A stretch of 64,000 bases of DNA from Glaciecola sp964621345 (GCA_964621345.1 CAZUON010000010.1:1-64000), one strand, 5' to 3'; counted from the stretch's first letter, positions 18,073 through 28,121 are shown. Made by a program: numbers and translations. Notes: a model not told the origin generated them from the sequence alone.

Positions 18073-18918
18073 TTGAAAATTGATTTACACTCACATACTA
18101 CGTTTTCAGATGGTGCATTAACGCCAAACGAATTAGTGATGCGTGCAGGACAAATGCAAGTTGATGTATTAGCAATTACAGATCACGACAGTATTGATGG
18201 GATCGCCGAAGCCAAAGCTAGCGCAAAAAATGCAAAACCACCCCTGAACATCGTCAGTGGAGTGGAGATTTCTACAAAATGGCACGGCTTTGAAATTCAT
18301 GTGCTAGGTTTGCGAGTAGACGAGCACTGTCCACAGCTTCTGAAACGTTTGGCTCAGCAGCAAGAAACTCGCGAACAACGCAGCGTGGTTATTTGCGACA
18401 AACTGCAAAAAGCGGGTATCGATATTCAACTCGACGAGGTCAAAGCTATTGCAAAAGGAGTGGTATCCCGCGGTCATTTTGCACAAATGTTGGTGAGCAA
18501 GGGCATTTGTTCACATCCACAACAAGCGTTTACGCAATATTTAGGTAAAGGCAAAAAAGCCTACGCGTCGCCGAAATGGATAGACATTGAAACCGCTGTG
18601 CAATGGATAAAAGAAGCAAAAGGACAGGCGGTATTAGCGCATCCTTATCATTATGATATGACGACAAAATGGCTGCGGCGTTTGCTGAATGATTTTAAGC
18701 AAGCCGGTGGCGAGGGAATGGAAGTACAGCACCCTAATCTAGCCAAATCAAAACATGATTTAATGCTTACCTTGGCTCTAGAACATCAGTTGTTAGGTAG
18801 CGCAGGTTCAGATTTTCATGCGCCTGGGCGCTGGACTGAGTTGGGTAAACGTTTGCACATTCCAGATACACTAAATGCTATTTGGCATGACTGGGATATT
18901 GCCCAAACAACACGTTAG
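18073..18918 (+). CDS. rnm: PHP-domain 5'-3' exoribonuclease (RNase AM / YciV)
   Basis: 281-residue PHP phosphoesterase. The N-terminal metal site HSHTTFSDG (His6, His8) and ITDHDSIDG are followed by VVSRGHFA, AHPYHY and the C-terminal GSDFHAPG. In E. coli the orthologue (formerly trpH/yciV) trims 5' ends of rRNAs and also lies divergent from trp and upstream of yciO. The start is a TTG with AAGG upstream; no ATG fits before the PHP motif. Confidence 0.9.
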   Translation: MKIDLHSHTTFSDGALTPNELVMRAGQMQVDVLAITDHDSIDGIAEAKASAKNAKPPLNIVSGVEISTKWHGFEIHVLGLRVDEHCPQLLKRLAQQQETREQRSVVICDKLQKAGIDIQLDEVKAIAKGVVSRGHFAQMLVSKGICSHPQQAFTQYLGKGKKAYASPKWIDIETAVQWIKEAKGQAVLAHPYHYDMTTKWLRRLLNDFKQAGGEGMEVQHPNLAKSKHDLMLTLALEHQLLGSAGSDFHAPGRWTELGKRLHIPDTLNAIWHDWDIAQTTR

Positions 18919-19048
18919 GGAAAGACTTACCGCGATAACATCACCAGTGATTTTTTGCTATACTGAAAACAGTGTTTGGCTGTGTGCCCGCTTTAGGTCT
19001 TTTGGATATGCACTAAGCCACTAAAAATAAAATAAAGGTTGCGCGTAA

Positions 19049-19669
19049 ATGAGTCAGTTTTTCTATATTCATCCTGATAATCCCCAAGCTAGGTTGGTTC
19101 GCCAAACTTGCGAGCTCATTCGCCAGGGTGAAGTGGTGGTGTACCCTACCGATTCGGGCTATGCCATTGGCTGTCAGATGGAAAACAAAAAAGCGATGGA
19201 GCAAATTTGTCGGATTCGCGACATCAACAAAGACCATAACTTCACCTTGATGTGCCGGGATATGTCGGAGCTATCTTTGTATGCTAGAGTAGACAACGTG
19301 GCTTTTCGTCAAATAAAGAACAATACTCCTGGCCCTTATACATTTATTTTAAAAGCCACTAAAGAAGTGCCTAAACGTTTGCAAAACCCCAAACGAAAAA
19401 CCATTGGTATACGAGTACCCAACAATCCTATTGCACTGGCGATTCTAGAAGAGTTAGAAGAGCCGCTGATGTCGACTACGCTGATTCTACCTGACGAGAG
19501 TATGGCCGAAACCGACCCTGAAGATATTCGCGATAAGCTCGAAAAACGCGTTGGCCTAATTATTCACGGTGGCTATTTAGGTGAGCAGCCTACAACGGTA
19601 GTGGATATGTCGGAAGGTGGCGCGACAATTATTCGCCATGGTAGCGGCGACCCCGCACCGTTCGAGTAG
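19049..19669 (+). CDS. yciO: YciO/Sua5-family putative nucleic-acid-modifying protein
   Basis: 206-residue YrdC/Sua5-like fold. VVVYPTDSGYAIGC, the KxR motif in CRIRDINKDHNFTLMC, and KRKTIGIRVPNN match YciO. YrdC-type relatives make threonylcarbamoyl-AMP for tRNA t6A; whether YciO does so in vivo is unclear. The gene order rnm-yciO is conserved in E. coli. Confidence 0.9.
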   Translation: MSQFFYIHPDNPQARLVRQTCELIRQGEVVVYPTDSGYAIGCQMENKKAMEQICRIRDINKDHNFTLMCRDMSELSLYARVDNVAFRQIKNNTPGPYTFILKATKEVPKRLQNPKRKTIGIRVPNNPIALAILEELEEPLMSTTLILPDESMAETDPEDIRDKLEKRVGLIIHGGYLGEQPTTVVDMSEGGATIIRHGSGDPAPFE

Positions 19670-19698
19670 CTGAGACATTTATCAATGGCGAGCTGTAA

Positions 19699-20556
19699 TT
19701 GGCAAGAAGTGGGTGTTTGCCTGTGAATGATGACAGAGCCGAACTTAATTCACCCACGGTTCAACAGCCCCTCGCGCTGGCCTTTGTCAACGGCGAAGCG
19801 CTCATTGAAAAACCCGAAGACTTATACATTCCCCCTGAAGCACTTGAAGTCATTCTTGAAACCTTTGAAGGACCACTTGATTTACTGCTTTATTTAATTC
19901 GTAAACAAAAATTCGATATTGTTGAATTGCCGGTCTTGCAAGTTACCCAGCAATACATGAAATACGTAGAAACCATGACCGATGTAAAATTAGAGTTGGC
20001 AGGTGAGTATTTAGTGATGGCTGCGATGCTTGCAGAAATTAAATCGCGTTTGTTATTACCTAAGGTAGTAGGTGATGAAGAGGAAGAAGAAGATCCGCGG
20101 GCGGAGTTAATTCGTCGCCTCAAAGAATACGAATTAATCAAAAATGCCGCTCAAGCACTAGACAGTGCGCCACGTATGCAGCGAGATATGTTTGCAGCGC
20201 GAGCCGATACTAGTGACAACGTGCAAGCAATCAAGTTTTTACCTCAGGTGCAGCTGCAAGAGCTAGCCTTCGCTTTTAGTGATGCTATGCGGCGCGCAAA
20301 TGCATTTGAACACCACCACATTGCAAAAGAAACACTGTCGACCCGCGAGCGTATGAGCAAGTTAATGACACAGCTAAAGCAACACGACTACATGGGCTTA
20401 GAGCTCCTGCTAAATTCAGATGAGGGCAAAGCTGGTGTGGTTGTGACCTTTATTTCTATTCTCGAATTGGTAAAAGAGGGCTTAGTAATGTTGCAACAGG
20501 CAAACCCTTACAGCAATATCCATGTTAAACTTGTGGGCGACGAGTTAGAGAGCTGA
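19699..20556 (+). CDS. scpA: Segregation and condensation protein A
   Basis: Kleisin subunit of the SMC-ScpAB condensin. The family N-terminal helix is seen in PPEALEVILETFEGPLDLLLYLIRKQKFDI; an acidic linker DEEEEEDPR and the C-terminal winged-helix half follow. ScpA bridges SMC heads during chromosome segregation. The start is uncertain between TTG 19699, TTG 19717 and GTG 19723; all precede the conserved domain by more than 20 codons. scpB follows eight bases later. Confidence 0.92.
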   Translation: MARSGCLPVNDDRAELNSPTVQQPLALAFVNGEALIEKPEDLYIPPEALEVILETFEGPLDLLLYLIRKQKFDIVELPVLQVTQQYMKYVETMTDVKLELAGEYLVMAAMLAEIKSRLLLPKVVGDEEEEEDPRAELIRRLKEYELIKNAAQALDSAPRMQRDMFAARADTSDNVQAIKFLPQVQLQELAFAFSDAMRRANAFEHHHIAKETLSTRERMSKLMTQLKQHDYMGLELLLNSDEGKAGVVVTFISILELVKEGLVMLQQANPYSNIHVKLVGDELES

Positions 20557-20564
20557 GCGCTTAA

Positions 20565-21179
20565 ATGAGCAAAATTAAAGACACTCAATTAAAACAGCTA
20601 GTTGAAGCGGCAATATTTGTGGCTGACGCACCTCTCTCGGTGGAGAAAATGCGAGCCACTATTCTCAGTGAGCTTACAGTGTCTACCAAACAGTTGAATA
20701 AAATCTTAAACGAACTCACCCTCGATTATGCACCAAGAGGGATAAGGTTGATCAAAGTAGCATCAGGTTATCGGTTTCAGTCTGATTCTGGTTTAGGGCA
20801 AATTTTAAGTCGTTTATGGCAAGAAACCGTGCCCAAATATTCACGAGCGATGCTCGAAACATTATCGTTAATAGCGTATAAACAGCCTATTACTCGAGGC
20901 GAGATTGAAGAAATAAGAGGGGTGGCAGTGAGCAGTCAAATCATTAAGTCGCTCACTGAACGCAAATGGATAAAAGTGATTGGGCACAAAGAGGTACCCG
21001 GTCGCCCCGCATTGTTTGCAACAACCAATACATTTTTAGACTACTTTGCATTGTCATCCCTTTCGGAATTACCCTCTGCAGATTTGTTTGATGAATCATT
21101 ATTAGCTGCGCAAGCAGCAACGCTTAGCCCGTCTGTAGCAGGTGAGGACGACAGCGACAACTCAGGAACCTTGCACTAA
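20565..21179 (+). CDS. scpB: Segregation and condensation protein B
   Basis: 204-residue tandem winged-helix partner of ScpA. Recognised by LKQLVEAAIFVADAPLS, the SRAMLETLSLIAYKQPITRGEIEEIRGV block and the KVIGHKEVPGRPALFATT block. It dimerises and regulates SMC ATPase cycling. It sits in the usual order scpA-scpB-rluB, one base before rluB. Confidence 0.94.
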   Translation: MSKIKDTQLKQLVEAAIFVADAPLSVEKMRATILSELTVSTKQLNKILNELTLDYAPRGIRLIKVASGYRFQSDSGLGQILSRLWQETVPKYSRAMLETLSLIAYKQPITRGEIEEIRGVAVSSQIIKSLTERKWIKVIGHKEVPGRPALFATTNTFLDYFALSSLSELPSADLFDESLLAAQAATLSPSVAGEDDSDNSGTLH

Positions 21180-21180
21180 C

Positions 21181-22053
21181 ATGAGTGAAAAATTACAAAA
21201 AGTCTTGGCCAACAATGGTATTGGCTCGCGACGCGAAATGGAAAAGTGGATAGAACAGGGGCGCGTGTCGGTAAACGGCAATGTTGCGACCTTGGGCGAT
21301 CGCGTAGAGCTAACAGATCAGCTAAGAGTAGACGGCAACCCTGTATCGCGCAGTAAAGAAAAATCGCCTTGCCGGGTACTGATGTACAACAAACCTGAAG
21401 GCGAGATGTGCTCTCGTAACGACCCTGAAGGGCGAGCAACGGTGTTTGACCGTTTACCGGTGATTGTAGGCGAGCGTTGGATTGCAGTAGGACGTTTAGA
21501 TATTAATACCAGTGGTTTATTACTGTTTACTAACGATGGTGAACTGGCGAATCGACTGATGCATCCTTCCCATGAGGTCGAACGTGAATATGCGGTGCGT
21601 ATTTTTGGTGAGGTCACCCCCGCCATGCTCAGAACTTTATGTAAAGGCGTGGAGCTAGACGATGGCACAGCAAAATTCAATCATATTCACGTCCGTCCTA
21701 CTGATGATGAATCAATGAACCAGTGGTTCAATGTGACCTTGTCGGAAGGTCGAAACCGTGAAGTAAGGCGCTTGTGGGAATCCCAGGGTGTACAGGTAAG
21801 CCGGCTGATGCGCGTACGCTACGGTAACCTCGAGATGTTCAAACGTTTGCCTCAAGGCGCATGGATTGAATTGGATTTAGATAACGTGAATTCCATTCGT
21901 AACATGGTACAACTACCAAACGAGACTGAAACCAAAGTGCATACTATTGATAAGCTCGATCATACAAAGCTCAGTCGTATGCGCCGCTCAGTACGTAAAC
22001 ATAAAACGAATAAAGTGGCGTCTCATCGTCAGCGCGTTAAGCCTAAAAAATAA
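21181..22053 (+). CDS. rluB: 23S rRNA pseudouridine(2605) synthase
   Basis: RsuA/RluB family pseudouridine synthase of 290 residues. An S4 RNA-binding domain (1-50, SEKLQKVLANNGIGSRREME) precedes the catalytic domain, with Asp107 in VGRLDINTSGLLLFTNDG. A basic tail (KHKTNKVASHRQRVKPKK) suits rRNA binding. The ATG at 21181 is chosen over an in-frame start inside scpB because it begins directly at the S4 domain. Confidence 0.94.
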   Translation: MSEKLQKVLANNGIGSRREMEKWIEQGRVSVNGNVATLGDRVELTDQLRVDGNPVSRSKEKSPCRVLMYNKPEGEMCSRNDPEGRATVFDRLPVIVGERWIAVGRLDINTSGLLLFTNDGELANRLMHPSHEVEREYAVRIFGEVTPAMLRTLCKGVELDDGTAKFNHIHVRPTDDESMNQWFNVTLSEGRNREVRRLWESQGVQVSRLMRVRYGNLEMFKRLPQGAWIELDLDNVNSIRNMVQLPNETETKVHTIDKLDHTKLSRMRRSVRKHKTNKVASHRQRVKPKK

Positions 22054-22065
22054 GATAAATACATT

Positions 22066-22854
22066 ATGCGAATAGCTTTAGGCATCGAATATCAGGGTGC
22101 TGCATACAGAGGTTGGCAACGCCAATCGAGTGCGCCTACCGTGGAGATGCACATTGAACAGTGCTTAGAAAAAATTGTTCGTCATGAGGTTAAAACTACC
22201 TGCGCCGGTAGAACAGATGCGCAGGTCAGTGCCACCGGCCAAGTGGTGCATTTTGATACCGAGGTAGAGCGCCCTATGAAGGCATATCACCGTGGTATGA
22301 ATACCTTACTCCCTCACGATATTGCCATCACTTGGGTTAAACCTGTTGCCGATGATTTTCATGCACGTTTTAGTGCGGTGGCTCGTCGTTATCGCTATGT
22401 GATTTTTAATGATGCTCTGCGTCCAGGTATATTTCATTCGGGTTTAACACATTGTTATAATTCACTTGATGCACAGCGAATGCATGAGGCAGCGCAATGC
22501 TTGGTTGGCAAACACGATTTTACGACCTTTAGAGCGTCGTTGTGCCAGTCAAAATCGCCGGTGAGAACCGTTGAGCATATCAGCGTGACGCGCCAAGGCC
22601 GTTTTATTATTGTTGATATCAAGGCGAATGCCTTTTTACACCACATGGTTCGAAATTTGGTCGGCTCGTTAATGTTAATTGGTGAAGGGCTACAACCTCT
22701 TGATTGGATACAGCATCTGCTTGATGTTAAAGACCGCACAAAAGCTGCGGCAACCGCCAAACCCAATGGTCTGTATTTGGTTAAAGTGTTCTATCCGGAT
22801 AGCTTTGAATTACCACAAGTTCCGCTGGGGCCCCTATTTCTTGAAGATAACTAG
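22066..22854 (+). CDS. truA: tRNA pseudouridine(38-40) synthase
   Basis: 262-residue TruA. The N-terminal GIEYQGAAYRGWQRQ, catalytic Asp51 in AGRTDAQVSATGQ, the FHARFSA block and NAFLHHMVRNLVGSL are all intact. It modifies the anticodon stem-loop of tRNAs. It lies 12 bases after rluB. Confidence 0.96.
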   Translation: MRIALGIEYQGAAYRGWQRQSSAPTVEMHIEQCLEKIVRHEVKTTCAGRTDAQVSATGQVVHFDTEVERPMKAYHRGMNTLLPHDIAITWVKPVADDFHARFSAVARRYRYVIFNDALRPGIFHSGLTHCYNSLDAQRMHEAAQCLVGKHDFTTFRASLCQSKSPVRTVEHISVTRQGRFIIVDIKANAFLHHMVRNLVGSLMLIGEGLQPLDWIQHLLDVKDRTKAAATAKPNGLYLVKVFYPDSFELPQVPLGPLFLEDN

Positions 22855-22992
22855 TATATTCACAAGTTGGCGCCACTCATCTGAGTTGTCGCTGATTCAA
22901 CGTTTTTAGTTTTTCCCGCGGCGCGAATATGGTTTAATGGCCGGAATTTACTGCGATTAATCGCAAAATATAAGAATAACAGGACTGATTTA

Positions 22993-23880
22993 ATGAGCTG
23001 GATTGAAAAGATACTGCCTAAAACGCAATCTTCCATCAAAAGTAATGTGCCAGAAGGAATCTGGACTAAATGTAGCTCTTGTAATTCCGTGCTTTATAAA
23101 ACGGAATTAGAAAAGCTTCTTGAAGTATGCCCAAAATGCGATCATCACATGCGTATCACGGCAAGAGCACGAATCAACTCAATTTTAGACAGTGCAGACC
23201 GAGATGAAATTGGCGCTCAATTTGAGCCTCAAGACGTGCTTAAATTCAAAGATTCAAAGAAATACAAAGACCGTTTGAGCGCCGCGCAAAAAGCGACAAA
23301 TGAAAAAGACGCTTTAGTTGTTATGAAAGGCAAAATGAACGGTATGCCGGTAGTAGTAGCCGCTTTCGAATTTGCATTTTTAGGCGGTTCAATGGCCTCT
23401 GTAGTTGGCGCCCGTTTTGTCGCTGCGGTCAATGCCTGTTTAGAAAATAACACGCCGCTTATTTGTTTCTCGACCAGTGGTGGCGCGCGTATGCAAGAAG
23501 CTTTGCTATCGCTGATGCAAATGGCGAAAACGAGTGCGGCGCTTGCCAAGCTAAGTGAAAAAGGCTTGCCATACATTTCAGTGCTTACTGACCCTACCAT
23601 GGGTGGTGTGTCAGCAAGTTTAGCCATGTTAGGTGATATTAATATTGCTGAGCCAAAGGCTTTAATTGGTTTTGCAGGCCCTCGAGTAATTGAACAAACT
23701 GTTCGTGAAAAGTTACCTGAAGGTTTTCAGCGCAGTGAGTTTTTGCTAGAAAAGGGTGCCATCGACATGATTGTTGATAGACGCGAAATGCGCGATACGC
23801 TTTATCGTTTGTTAAGCAAAATGCATCAGAGTAAAAATCAGGGCAGTGAGCCTAACTCCGACCAGTTAAAAATAGAGTAA
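22993..23880 (+). CDS. accD: Acetyl-CoA carboxylase carboxyltransferase subunit beta
   Basis: 295 residues. The N-terminal zinc ribbon uses Cys27, Cys30, Cys46 and Cys49 (CSSC and CPKC). The carboxyltransferase core shows FLGGSMASVVGARF, FSTSGGARMQE and GPRVIEQTVREKLPEGFQRSEFL. It transfers carboxyl from biotin to acetyl-CoA in fatty-acid synthesis, with AccA elsewhere. Followed by folC, as in E. coli. Confidence 0.97.
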   Translation: MSWIEKILPKTQSSIKSNVPEGIWTKCSSCNSVLYKTELEKLLEVCPKCDHHMRITARARINSILDSADRDEIGAQFEPQDVLKFKDSKKYKDRLSAAQKATNEKDALVVMKGKMNGMPVVVAAFEFAFLGGSMASVVGARFVAAVNACLENNTPLICFSTSGGARMQEALLSLMQMAKTSAALAKLSEKGLPYISVLTDPTMGGVSASLAMLGDINIAEPKALIGFAGPRVIEQTVREKLPEGFQRSEFLLEKGAIDMIVDRREMRDTLYRLLSKMHQSKNQGSEPNSDQLKIE

Positions 23881-23914
23881 TTATACTTCTCTAACCTTTG
23901 GTGTAGTAAACAGT

Positions 23915-25234
23915 ATGAAATCTCTGGCGCAATGGCTTGCTCAAATAGAGGCCGGTCACCCCACTGAAATAGACATGGGCTTATCTCGTTGTGAGGAGGT
24001 AGCTCGTGCACTGAACATCAAATTTTCTGAGGCAATTGTCATAACGGTTGCTGGTACCAATGGCAAGGGCACTACTTGTCGTTTGATTGAACAAGCATGT
24101 ATTGACGCAGGCTTTTCCGTAGGGGTTTATAGCTCTCCCCATTTGCTTAATTTTAACGAACGTATCCGTATTAATGGCGCAGACGCCGAAGATTTTGAAA
24201 TATGCTCTGCCTTTGAAGCAATTACCCTCGCAAAACAAAACACCAGTCTAACGTATTTTGAATATGCTACCTTAGCTGCAATGCATTTGTTTAACGCTAA
24301 AAAGCTTAATATAGTCATATTAGAAGTCGGCTTAGGCGGACGACTCGACGCCACCAATATTGTTGATGCCGATATCAATATTCTGACCACGATTGCCCTT
24401 GATCACCAAGATTATTTAGGCGATACCATCGGCGATATTGCGCGAGAAAAAGCGGGTATCGTAAAAGCAAATAAATCAACTGTGATAGGCTTTGAGCAGC
24501 GTTATGCTAAAGCAGAACAATGGATATCTTCGCAAAATAACAGCGTTCTCAGGCGAGGTCAGGACTTTAGCCACAATCGGTCAAACGAAGGCCACAACGC
24601 TTCAATTAGCTACCTTGGTCAGCAATATCAATACCACTGGCAAGCTTCTGACATCCCGGCGCAAAACGTGATCACGGCTATTGCAGGCTTATGGTTTTTG
24701 GCAACTGAGGCGCAACGTCACAGTGGATTGAGCGCTCATGGCCATACCTTAAATAGGCTATTGGCAAATGAGTCTGAATTTAAGAGAATTATCGACACCA
24801 CCTCTTTAAGCGGTCGCGCTCAGCTGGTTTGTCAACAGCCGATTATTATGCTCGATGTCGCTCATAACGAGGCCTCTGCTGATTATTTAGTTGAAAAAAT
24901 ACAAGGGTTTAACTTTACGCATTGCCACGTTGTTGTAGGGATGCTCAAAGATAAAAATATCGAAGATACCCTACGTAGTTTGAGTACAATAGAGGCGACT
25001 TGGTATTGTGCGACCTTGGCGGGAAAACGAGGAGAGGTGTCTGAGCGACTGCTCTGTGCTCTACCGGAGAAAAACGAATCTGGCACTGCGTTGGAGGCAC
25101 ATGCTTATCGTAGTGTTGAGACTGCAATATCTAGCGCTATTAAACGTGCATCAAATACTGATATGATAGTAATCGTAGGGTCATTTGTGACTGTCGCTAC
25201 GGCTATGCAATACCTTAAACAGCATCCACTTTAA
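23915..25234 (+). CDS. folC: Bifunctional folylpolyglutamate / dihydrofolate synthase
   Basis: 439-residue Mur-ligase-fold enzyme adding glutamate to folates. The ATP loop is VAGTNGKGTT (47-54), followed by VYSSPHLLNFNERIRING, EVGLGGRLDATN and the C-terminal DVAHNEASADYLVEKI. The order accD-folC-SPOR protein-cvpA-purF matches the E. coli dedD region. Confidence 0.95.
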   Translation: MKSLAQWLAQIEAGHPTEIDMGLSRCEEVARALNIKFSEAIVITVAGTNGKGTTCRLIEQACIDAGFSVGVYSSPHLLNFNERIRINGADAEDFEICSAFEAITLAKQNTSLTYFEYATLAAMHLFNAKKLNIVILEVGLGGRLDATNIVDADINILTTIALDHQDYLGDTIGDIAREKAGIVKANKSTVIGFEQRYAKAEQWISSQNNSVLRRGQDFSHNRSNEGHNASISYLGQQYQYHWQASDIPAQNVITAIAGLWFLATEAQRHSGLSAHGHTLNRLLANESEFKRIIDTTSLSGRAQLVCQQPIIMLDVAHNEASADYLVEKIQGFNFTHCHVVVGMLKDKNIEDTLRSLSTIEATWYCATLAGKRGEVSERLLCALPEKNESGTALEAHAYRSVETAISSAIKRASNTDMIVIVGSFVTVATAMQYLKQHPL

Positions 25235-25250
25235 ACATGGTTTAATAAAT

Positions 25251-25892
25251 ATGAACTCGGCTTTAAAAAACAGATTAGTTGGTACCATTATCGTCGTTGC
25301 TTTAGTGGTGATTGTATTGCCGGAAATACTCGATGGTGAGAAAAGCGAAAGCAGCCTCGATTTTGTTGATATTCCTCCAGCACCTTCTGCCATTGTGGTG
25401 GAGCCAGCGGATGAGTTCCCCCAACAAACGTTAGATGAACAAGCCTTAAGGCCTGCTGAGGTAGTAAACGAAGTTGCCTTAGACGAACCAGAGTCTAACA
25501 ACGACACAAATGCATCTTCGTCTGATATGGCTCAGGTTATTACAAACACGGTATCAGCGTCACCAGCTGAACCTGTTTTGGGTGCATCCACAGAGCCTCA
25601 AGCTCAAGTGGCTGAAGAAAAAGAAGTGGAAATAGAAGTCAAAGACTCTGGCTGGGTGGTGCAGCTTGGTAGTTTTAGATACGAGAAAAACGTTAACGAA
25701 CTTATCGCAAAACTTAAGCAAGCGGGTTATCGAGCCTACACGCGCCCGGTAAATACAAGCAGCGGTGTGCTTAATAAGGTATTTGTGGGGCCCGAGTTAG
25801 AACGAGACAAGCTAGAGCAGGCTCTTCCTCATTTACAAGAGGTGACGCAACTCAAAGGAAAAATAACTGCATTTGAGGTTAGCGCTCAATAA
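25251..25892 (+). CDS. dedD: DedD-like SPOR-domain cell division protein
   Basis: 213 residues: one N-terminal TM helix (LVGTIIVVALVVIVLPEIL), a Pro/Glu/Ala-rich linker, then a C-terminal SPOR domain (about 135-210, SGWVVQLGSFRYEKNVNELIAKLKQAGY region) that binds denuded septal peptidoglycan. Size, topology and position between folC and cvpA fit DedD of E. coli. Confidence 0.87.
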   Translation: MNSALKNRLVGTIIVVALVVIVLPEILDGEKSESSLDFVDIPPAPSAIVVEPADEFPQQTLDEQALRPAEVVNEVALDEPESNNDTNASSSDMAQVITNTVSASPAEPVLGASTEPQAQVAEEKEVEIEVKDSGWVVQLGSFRYEKNVNELIAKLKQAGYRAYTRPVNTSSGVLNKVFVGPELERDKLEQALPHLQEVTQLKGKITAFEVSAQ

Positions 25893-25960
25893 GTTAATTT
25901 GCTAAACTGCGCGCCAATTCGAGTACAACGCTCACATATTCATTGGAGCTACTTTCGCAC

Positions 25961-26452
25961 ATGAACTGGTTTGACTTTACCATCCTAGGTATCATCGTAT
26001 TTTCTGCGGTCATCAGCGTTGTGAGAGGCTTTGTTAAAGAAGCTATTTCTTTGGTCGTATGGTTAACGGCCTTTTTTGTCGCCAGTCAGTTTTATCTCAA
26101 TTTAGCCCAATACCTTACTCGAATCGACGACACCATGTTACGCAACGGCGTCGCCATTACTATTTTATTCATTGGTACTTTAGTTGCCGGAGCACTCATC
26201 AACTATGTGGTTTCGCAGCTCGTCAAAGCAACGGGCTTGTCGGGTACCGATAGGGTGTTAGGCGCAGTTTTCGGCGCGCTCAGGGGTGTGCTAGTGGTCA
26301 GTGCTGCTTTATTCTTTTTAGATACTTTTACGCCAGCATCGTCTTCAACATGGTGGGCGCAATCGCTATTAGTTCCAGAATTTACATTTATTATCGAATG
26401 GTTTTTTGAATATTTAAAAGAAAGTTCAAGCTTTCTTTCAGACGCTATATAA
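25961..26452 (+). CDS. cvpA: CvpA family inner-membrane protein
   Basis: 163 residues with four TM helices. The start MNWFDFTILGIIVFSAVISVVRGFVKE aligns with E. coli CvpA, so the ATG at 25961 (GGAG upstream) is chosen over TTG 25943. CvpA is needed for colicin V export and for envelope stress resistance; the mechanism is unclear. It precedes purF by 13 bases, the conserved cvpA-purF pair. No PurR-like box was found upstream. Confidence 0.92.
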   Translation: MNWFDFTILGIIVFSAVISVVRGFVKEAISLVVWLTAFFVASQFYLNLAQYLTRIDDTMLRNGVAITILFIGTLVAGALINYVVSQLVKATGLSGTDRVLGAVFGALRGVLVVSAALFFLDTFTPASSSTWWAQSLLVPEFTFIIEWFFEYLKESSSFLSDAI

Positions 26453-26465
26453 GGGTGTTAAAAGT

Positions 26466-27983
26466 ATGTGTGGTATTGTCGGCATAGTAGGCCAAGAACC
26501 TGTTAATCAATCTATATACGATGCGTTAATGGTATTGCAGCATCGTGGGCAGGATGCCGCTGGGATCATGACCATTGAAAATAATATGTTTAATTTGCGC
26601 AAAGACAACGGCTTGGTGCGAGACGTATTTCATACCCGTCATATGAAGCGCTTAACGGGTAATGTAGGCATCGGTCATTGCCGCTATCCTACCGCAGGCA
26701 GCTCAAGCTCAGCTGAAGCTCAGCCTTTTTACGTGAATTCCCCCTTCGGAATTGCCTTTGCCCACAATGGTAATCTTACCAACTCTCATCAGCTGCAAGA
26801 CGAAGTATTTAAGATTGCTCGTCGTCATATTAATACGACCTCTGACTCAGAGCTTCTACTGAATATTCTTGCTCACGCATTACAACAAGCTGCTGGCTTA
26901 ACCATTCAGCCTGAAGAAATTTTTGTTGCCGTTGAAAAGGTTCACAAGAAGATAAAAGGTGCCTATGCGGTTGTTGCGGCCATAATAGGGCAGGGAATGC
27001 TTGCATTCAGAGACCCAAACGGTATTCGCCCATTAGTACTAGGAAAGCGTGTAACTGAGCGAGGAGATGAGTACATGGTCGCCTCCGAAAGCGTTGCCCT
27101 TGATGCTGTAGGCTTCAGTTTTATTCGCGATGTCGCGCCTGGTGAAGCAATTTATGTTACCGAAAGTGGCGAATTGTTTACCAAGCAATGCGCTGAAAAC
27201 CCAACATGTAACCCATGTATATTTGAGTTTGTATATTTTGCTCGCCCTGACAGCTTTATTGATGGCGTATCGGTATATGCTTCGCGCGTAAATATGGGCA
27301 AAAAATTAGGTGAAAAAATAAAAAGAGAGTGGGATGACCTCGATATCGATGTAGTAATTCCTATCCCTGAAACCTCGATGGACGTTGCCTTACAAATTGC
27401 GAATACTTTGAATCTTCCGTATCGACAAGGCTTTGTGAAAAATCGCTACATTGGCCGTACCTTTATCATGCCTGGCCAGAAGATGCGTAGAAAGTCGGTA
27501 CGTCGGAAACTCAATGCGATTTCATCTGAGTTCAAAGGCAAAAATGTTTTGTTGGTAGACGACAGTATTGTACGCGGAACAACGTCAGAACAAATCATCG
27601 AGATGGCTCGTGAATCTGGTGCCAACAAGGTGTATTTTGCCTCAGCAGCGCCTGAAATTCGTTTCCCGAATGTGTACGGTATAGATATGCCATCGGCAAA
27701 TGAGCTGATTGCGTATGGCAGAGAAATCGAACAGATTTGTGAGTGCATTAAAGCCGATGGGTTAATATTCCAAGATATTCATGACTTGGTAGACGCCGTA
27801 TCGGAGGAAAATCCAATAATTACACGGTTTGAAACCTCCGTGTTTGATGGTAATTACGTTACTGGCGATGTTGACCAAGATTATTTAGAGCGCATTGACC
27901 ACGCTCGCAGTGAGTCGTCAAAAGCACCGCTTAGAATACAAGCTGAGCTTAGTAATCTTGAAATGCATAACATGGAAAGTTAA
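26466..27983 (+). CDS. purF: Amidophosphoribosyltransferase
   Basis: 505 residues catalysing the committed step of purine synthesis. N-terminal nucleophile Cys2 (MCGIVGIVG) becomes terminal after Met removal. The glutaminase domain shows HRGQDAAG and GHCRYPTAGSSS, and the PRPP loop is VLLVDDSIVRGTTS in the C-terminal PRTase domain. Last gene of the plus-strand cluster; a terminator follows. Confidence 0.98.
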   Translation: MCGIVGIVGQEPVNQSIYDALMVLQHRGQDAAGIMTIENNMFNLRKDNGLVRDVFHTRHMKRLTGNVGIGHCRYPTAGSSSSAEAQPFYVNSPFGIAFAHNGNLTNSHQLQDEVFKIARRHINTTSDSELLLNILAHALQQAAGLTIQPEEIFVAVEKVHKKIKGAYAVVAAIIGQGMLAFRDPNGIRPLVLGKRVTERGDEYMVASESVALDAVGFSFIRDVAPGEAIYVTESGELFTKQCAENPTCNPCIFEFVYFARPDSFIDGVSVYASRVNMGKKLGEKIKREWDDLDIDVVIPIPETSMDVALQIANTLNLPYRQGFVKNRYIGRTFIMPGQKMRRKSVRRKLNAISSEFKGKNVLLVDDSIVRGTTSEQIIEMARESGANKVYFASAAPEIRFPNVYGIDMPSANELIAYGREIEQICECIKADGLIFQDIHDLVDAVSEENPIITRFETSVFDGNYVTGDVDQDYLERIDHARSESSKAPLRIQAELSNLEMHNMES

Positions 27984-28025
27984 CAGCTACCTTTATTAAA
28001 AAGAGTAACATCATAAGTTTAAAAC

Positions 28026-28059
28026 AAAAAAAGGGGCATCTAAGATGCCCCTTTTTTAT
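28026..28059. terminator. Bidirectional intrinsic terminator
   Basis: AAAAAAGGGGCATC-TAA-GATGCCCCTTTTTT between purF and the convergent Yip1-family gene. The A-run on the left and T-run on the right serve both strands. Confidence 0.92.
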
Positions 28060-28121
28060 ATTGTGCTGCTGACTTTGGTAAGCAAAGCTCTTGTTGTTGT
28101 CGTTAAGTGTGTTGGTATTTT

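Noticed and set aside
25893..25960. PurR operator before cvpA-purF
   Set aside because: No ACGCAAACGTTTGCGT-like palindrome could be found in the spacer.
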